Origin: Terana coerulea
Lineage: Eukaryota; Basidiomycota; Agaricomycetes; Polyporales; Phanerochaetaceae
Reading direction: 5' to 3'
Assembly: GCA_024811115.1 (NCBI GenBank)
Contig: JAKOGH010000654.1
Location: 80,099 to 144,098, forward strand
Length of the DNA stretch: 64,000 nt
Below the pieces are notes generated by a model that was given only the letters and a program-made list of their open reading frames with translations, was not told the origin of the DNA and did not search any database. The translations under genes and the position numbers were made by a program. Below are positions 59,192-64,000 of this stretch, piece by piece. Position 1 is the first letter of the stretch, and each line of letters starts with the position of its first letter.

Positions 59192-61100
59192 ATGCCTGCG
59201 CGGCCTATCGTCCCAGAGCTCTATAACCATTGGGCATACACGACCCGGGCGGAATTCCTCGACACTGAGGAGCGCGTCAGGTTGGCCTATGACAGAGCCA
59301 AGGCCGTCGCGACAACATGGAGTAAGTAGAGTGGTTGATTCACCTTGGCTGCAGCTAACCAAAAATCAGACCTCAGTGCTGCCGACATCGCCACCTGCTC
59401 AACTCGTTTTTGGGACATGCAACGGGACCCCATTCTCCCGCTGGACATCGGTTGCAACAACATTCTGGCATGCCATATTAACCTCTTCCTCGGCACGATC
59501 ATCCCTCTGCTCAAGTCGCGTCCGGACCTGAAGCCTATCGTGGACAAGGGCCTGAAATGCGAAATCTTCGGGAACATGCTGCTCTCTGAGATCGGCCACG
59601 GCCTCGACATCCTCAACCTCGAGACGACTGCGACGAAGGTCGCGGACGGCTTCGTGCTGAACACTCCGCATTCGGGTGCTGCCAAGTGCGTCACGGTACA
59701 CGTTGATCTCGTCGCAGATACTCACCGTGGTTAGGTACATGCCACCGACCACGCCCATCGCCGGGTATCCGAAGATGGCCGTCGTGTTCGCGAAGCTCAT
59801 AGTCGATGGCGAGGAGCGCGGCGCGCACCCCTTCCTTGTCACCACATCAGACAAGGATGGGATGTGCAAGGGCGTGCACTCCAGACGGCTGCCCCCGCGC
59901 TCGGGCTCTTCGCCGCTCGACTTTGCCATCACCACCTTCGATCATGTGCGCCTTCCCCGAGCTCGTTTCTCGGCAAGAGCTTCGAACGCCCGAAAGACCG
60001 CCAGGCGTTGCTGCACCAGTACATCTGGCGGATTGGCATCGGCTCGATGGCCCTCCCGGTCACGACGACGATCGCCATGAAGCTCCTCACTACCGTCGGC
60101 TCCGACTACTCCTACCGCCGGCATGTGCAGGGGAAAGGCGACACGCCGGTGCCGATCATCAGCTTCAGAACGCAGCAGATCCCCGTCTTGTACGCGACCG
60201 CGGTGTCGCACGTCCTGGAGGCGTGGCTGCCGCGCGCGATCGAGCAGTTCATGTCGCCCGAGCTGGACCCGCGCTCACGCCACGGCGTCGCCGTCGTCTT
60301 CAAGACCACCGTCTGCAGGCTCTTCACGGGGCTCGCGCAGCAGGTCGGCGAGCGCCTCGGCGCGCAAGGCACATTCGGGCACAACCTCGTGTGCCAAATG
60401 GAGGTCAGTCGCCCCCGTTTTGCGCTTGCCCGCCGCCGCCGCTGACCATGACCCGCCGCGCAGATGGACAACCGGGGATCTCCATCGCCGAGGGCGACAT
60501 CATGGTCCTCAGCATCCGCCTCTTCTCCGAGCTGCTCCTCGGCCGCTACGCGCTCCCGCCGCCGACGCGCGCGGACACGCTCCTCGCGCGGCACGCCGCG
60601 GACGTCTTCGCGCGCTGCACGCGCACGCTCGGGGCCATCCCCGGCGGGCACCGCGCCGACGCCTTCAACCACGCCGTCCTCCCGCAGTCCGAGCTCGCCG
60701 TGACCGCGCTCGGGCACGCGCACGCGTACGCCGCGGCCGCCGACGCGGGCGTGCCCGCCCCGCTGCTGGAGCTGTTCGAGTGCTGCGCCGCGCGCCTCGA
60801 CGCGGGCTGGTACGCCGCGGAGGCAGGCCTGCCCGACGCGGCGCTCCGGGCGAAGGAGGACGCGGCGGTGCGCGCGGCGCTGCCCGACCTGCCCGCGTAC
60901 GTCGACGCGCTCGGCGTGCGCGCGTGGGTGAGCACGCGCCGATCGTGAGCGACGCGGCGTGGGACGCGTGGCTCGGCCGTCTGCGCGTGCATGCGGGGCA
61001 GGCGCCGCAGCACCCGGACCTGGTGCGCGCCGCCGAGCAGAGTGCGCCCGCGCGCGCACCTGTGAGCGCTTCTACTGCCAATGCACAAGGTGTTGCTTGA
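59192..61100 (+). CDS. Acyl-CoA oxidase/dehydrogenase-like flavoprotein
   Basis: Start MPARPIVPELYNHWAYTT at 59192 is preferred, because upstream frames lack a better ATG near an exon. After an intron the N-terminal helical domain appears (DIGCNNILACHINLFLGTII). The acyl-CoA oxidase signature follows: SEIGHGLDILNLETTATKVA, FVLNTPHSGAAKFM, then GVHSRRLPPRSGSS, HVRLPPSSFLGKSFERPK and QQIPVLYATAVSHVLEAWLP. The C-terminal domain is very Ala/Arg-rich, of high GC. Frame breaks: CCCC 59955-59958 (one C short) and one G short near 60927-60931. Peroxisomal acyl-CoA oxidases start fatty acid beta-oxidation; no clear C-terminal SKL-type signal is seen (it ends ANAQGVA), so a non-peroxisomal or specialised role is possible. 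Confidence 0.82.
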
Positions 61101-61373
61101 TGTGGCGTCTGGGCTGCCACGACCTTGATATTTATCATACTTTATAAGCCTTCCTCAGCCTTGGCAGGGCAGCCAGCGCGAAATAAACAACGTGCTGAGG
61201 CGCTCTGCGATACACTAGGAGTACGAGACGAGCATTCGTAAGGTTTGTTCAGGAGAGTTAAACCTTGATGTCCTTCGCCCGCCATAATACACAATCGCGC
61301 ATATAATGCAATACCTTAACCACCACGGAAATGATAGATGCAGAGCTCGTAACAAGCGCAAGTCCCATGCTAG

Positions 61374-63250
61374 TCCCATCGTCGATTCACCAAAGTGTCC
61401 CGGCGCCCCGCCGTCACGTCCGCTGCGAGCCTATCCTTTTTGCATACAGCTGCCGCGACACGACCAAGAGCTACGGACCCAGCGAGGGATGACAGCCTGC
61501 ACCACAGCCGCCGCGTCAGTGCACCGCCCGTCTACCACAAATAAAGAGAACCACGCACGCCGCTGAAGGCGTATCGGCCTATTCCAGTTGCCGCCCTTGA
61601 ACAGCGCGCCCGCGATGGGCGTCCCGGTGAGGATGGCGAACGAGGTCAGGAAGTACCCGAGGCCCACTCGGACGCTGGACGGCGCGCGGCGCACGCGATG
61701 TCAGCTGACGGCCGCACGCGGTGCGGCGTGGAGGACGCACCCTATTTCATTGATGTCCCGTGACAGGACTGCGATCGTGGGCGGCACCAGCGAGATAACT
61801 GCAGGCGACAATGCAACATTCAGTTTGCAGACGCGGCGGACACCAGAGAGGGGGGGGACGACGCACAGCCGCCGGAGAAGAAGCCGTAGAGGAGGGCGAA
61901 GACGGTGGCGCCGCCGGCGGTGGACGCGCCGAACATGGCGAAGAGCAGGCCGCCGGTGAGCGCGGCGACGGGGCAGAGCACGTTGAACTGGCCGTACATG
62001 TCCGCCAGCAGGTTCGGGATCGTCCGTCCGAAGACGGACCCGGCGTTCAGGATCGCGAGCTGCACAGTGTAAGTAAGCTGCGCTCCGGAAAGGGAAACGG
62101 GAGGCTCACCATGTAGAACGATAAGTTGGGCGAAAGCCCGTGTAGAGATGCATACAGCTGCAGATAGAAGTCTTGCATGCTGTTAGTACGTACCTCAAGA
62201 AACTATGCAAAGTGACTCACAGGGTAGGAATAGACCCCACAGCACAAAAACGCCCTGGATCCACGAGTGAATATTCGCGGCAAGCTAAAGGCAGGCAAAA
62301 CACGTACCCCGCGACTGCAATCATATACGGAACATCCGTAAAAATGCCTTTGAAGTCCACTTTGGGCTTATCCTTGCGTTGCGGGAGACGGGTGGTCATG
62401 ATGCAGTTCGCGATCACCAGCAGCCCCAGGGTGAGGAACGCGGACGCCCGGACACCACGCGAACCCCGCAGAGCCGTTGAAGAGCTGGTTCAGCATGATG
62501 GGGTAGACGATGCCCCCACAGGACGAACCTAGCGGGGTTTCTGAGAAACATTCGAGTGTTGCGCGGCAGCGACGTACCGGTCAATATGATGCCCATGGCC
62601 AGCGCCGTCGCTTCAGCCAGTGGTGTGCTTGGACAGACACGGCGGGGACAAGGATCAAGCCCCGCCGATGCCCATCCCAACGAGAAAGTATCAGCTGGTA
62701 GTATTTGCTCGTGTCCGCGAGCGACAGCATAAACATGCTGCAACTCTCCTCAGTCGACTATTCCGACCGTCATGTGGCGCCGTCACGTACGAGAACACAT
62801 AGAGAACGCTGCCCCCAATTTGCACTTGGTGGAAGTATCCTTCGTCGAGCAGCCCCGACACGAGCCCGAGCATGAACATGAGGCAGAGCTGCAGCGAGCC
62901 GATCCAGCTGATGTTCGACGCCGTCGACGCGCCCGAGAGCGTGTACAGGTCCTGGTACACGCCGAACGAGCTCGCGTAGCCAAAGGTGCAGAAACACACC
63001 ATCCATCTGCAATATCGCGGCGCATCAGCCTTCAGGACATGCACTATATGCGCATCAGCGGATACCGCGCTGGCACTCACCCGCCGACGACCGATAGCCA
63101 GGCACGCAGCCCGCCGTCTGGGACCTGAAACTTGGGCTCCGCGAGCTGGCCTCCCGGGTGTTCCTCCAGTGCTGCCGCGGCATTTGCCTCCTTCAGCTCG
63201 GTATTCGAGCTGCGCGCCGTGGACTGTGTCTCTGCCTGCACTGTCGCCAT
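61374..63250 (-). pseudogene. MCT-type MFS transporter, copy 2, frame broken
   Basis: Starts MATVQAETQSTARSSNTEL at 63250 and shows the same exon content as copy 1: GGLRAWLSVVGG, GYASSFGVYQDLYTLSGAS, WIGSLQLCLMFMLGLVSG, GGIVYPIMLNQLFNGSAGFA, AGSVFGRTIPNLLADMYGQ, and FAILTGTPIAGALFKGGNWN. Frame is lost in several places. Near 62517-62660 G runs are short, and about five bases seem to be missing beside SRWDGHRR where copy 1 has TQGVGAG. Near 61587 an extra base precedes the last exon. One missing block is not a homopolymer slip, so real decay is likelier than in other genes here. The 3' end could be 61374 or 61444. Confidence 0.6.
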
Positions 63251-64000
63251 GGGACTTTGTGAGATGGGAGAGCAGAGGTCAAGCAGAGGTGCCAGCAGGC
63301 CGACAACCGCCTGTTTGACTCCCTCAAGGCATCCCCATGCGGCGGTCGGCGAATTCCATCACCGGGATATCAGCGTACGTGCATTGAATCTGCGCGAGTG
63401 CTGAGTAGAACCCGGCTGAGCATCAATCAGTCGCAAGACTGCAGCACCGCCCAAAGTTCAAACGCAGTGAGCGCGCGTCATCCGCGGGCGTCTGATAGCC
63501 GCGAGCGAACCGAGAATCGGGCGAGGCCATTGTGGCGCATGCCCCCTTTCGGACATCCCATCAAAGCCATCAAAGGCAGGCTACGGGTGATCGCGGGGGC
63601 TTTGCGCTTGCAGCGTTTCACCACCACCGTGCAGGATGCGCAGCGCACGCCCTCGCGAGGGCTGTCTCGCCGCCGCTGCTGCGTCTCGGGCTCCCAGAGG
63701 CGAGTCATGGCGGGTGCTTAGCGTATATGTGATTGACCATCATCATCAGATGCTCAGCCCCCGCTTCCCACCACTGCACGCTTCTCATTGCGCATTGAGA
63801 CGTAACGACTGAACAATCGCCTGCATGCCTATCACACGGGGATGGGCCCTGGATTGCCTGCGCGGAAGCTCTGGTGATCCACTGGCACGGCAGCTCATGT
63901 GGGCCCCCGGGTTTCGCTGATACCATCCCTGATCTCGCAGGATCTGGCGCCAAACGCCGTGCCTCGCCGCGGATCCAGACCCCTCCCTCAATCAGGCTGA
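63251..64000. other. Right edge of window, no supported gene
   Basis: 750 bp upstream of transporter copy 2. Frames at 63398-63721 (+) and 63705-63953 (-) overlap each other and lack motifs. Nothing else was identified before the window ends. Confidence 0.45.

Noticed and set aside
60112..61059. Long minus-strand frame (315 codons) opposite the acyl-CoA oxidase-like gene
   Set aside because: Arises from very high GC with few stop codons; Ala/Arg/His-rich and without motif. Shadow frame.
50768..63250. A secondary-metabolite cluster around the desaturase, hydrolase, oxidase and transporters
   Set aside because: No polyketide, peptide or terpene synthase or pathway regulator is present; a DNA ligase and decayed loci intervene.
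1..64000. CRISPR arrays, rRNA, plasmid or viral genes
   Set aside because: No regular spaced repeats, no rRNA signature, no reverse transcriptase, integrase or transposase motif found by reading.

Overview
The window looks like nuclear DNA of a filamentous basidiomycete, probably an Agaricomycete of the Polyporales type. Genes are dense, on both strands, and cut by many 45-70 nt GT-AG introns. Housekeeping proteins of clear fungal type are present, and one locus resembles an S1-like family that I recall as expanded in wood-decay basidiomycetes. No rRNA, CRISPR, operon or prokaryotic feature was seen. The order of the gene set is what identifies it; the species was not determined.

Layout. 1-958: 3' part of a GDP-mannose transporter. 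2.4-9.7 kb: YANK-type kinase (-), guanylate kinase (+), mitochondrial FMP32/MCUR1-like protein (-), MAK16 (+), SUR2 hydroxylase (-). 11-15.8 kb: TMEM53-like protein, a tiny HSK3-like gene and an unrecognised large membrane protein (all +). 16-21.6 kb: ZPR1 (-), Nup53/Nup35-type nucleoporin (+), F-box protein (+). 21.9 kb: intron-bearing tRNA-Pro. 22.4-31.2 kb: GTP cyclohydrolase I (+), a large ABCC transporter (-), UCH deubiquitinase (-). 31.8-39.8 kb: mitochondrial enoyl reductase ETR1 (+), RPF1 (-), p24 protein (+), EF-hand MscS channel (+). 40.7-50.6 kb: M20 carboxypeptidase S, MCT-type MFS transporter, fungal ATP-dependent DNA ligase (all +). 50.8-55.5 kb: delta-12 desaturase (-) and an EEB1-type alpha/beta hydrolase (-). 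55.5-59 kb: a repeat-rich stretch with the wreck of an S1-like GDSG protein. 59.2-63.3 kb: acyl-CoA oxidase-like protein (+) and a second, frame-broken MCT-type transporter (-).

How genes relate. MAK16 and RPF1 are known partners in 60S ribosome assembly. The desaturase, ester-forming hydrolase and acyl-CoA oxidase-like genes lie within about 10 kb and share a lipid theme. SUR2, the GDP-mannose transporter and p24 act in the ER/Golgi. Otherwise this reads as an ordinary mosaic of unrelated housekeeping genes.

Two caveats dominate. First, many conserved genes lose frame by exactly one base at a short homopolymer run, which points to uncorrected sequence error (or, less likely, widespread decay). 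Spliced products given here are therefore partly inferred across such sites. Second, I did not find a convincing undescribed system. The best leads are the unrecognised membrane protein at 13.5-15.8 kb and the tandem-duplicated, partly erased S1-like locus at 56-59 kb with a possible inserted element.
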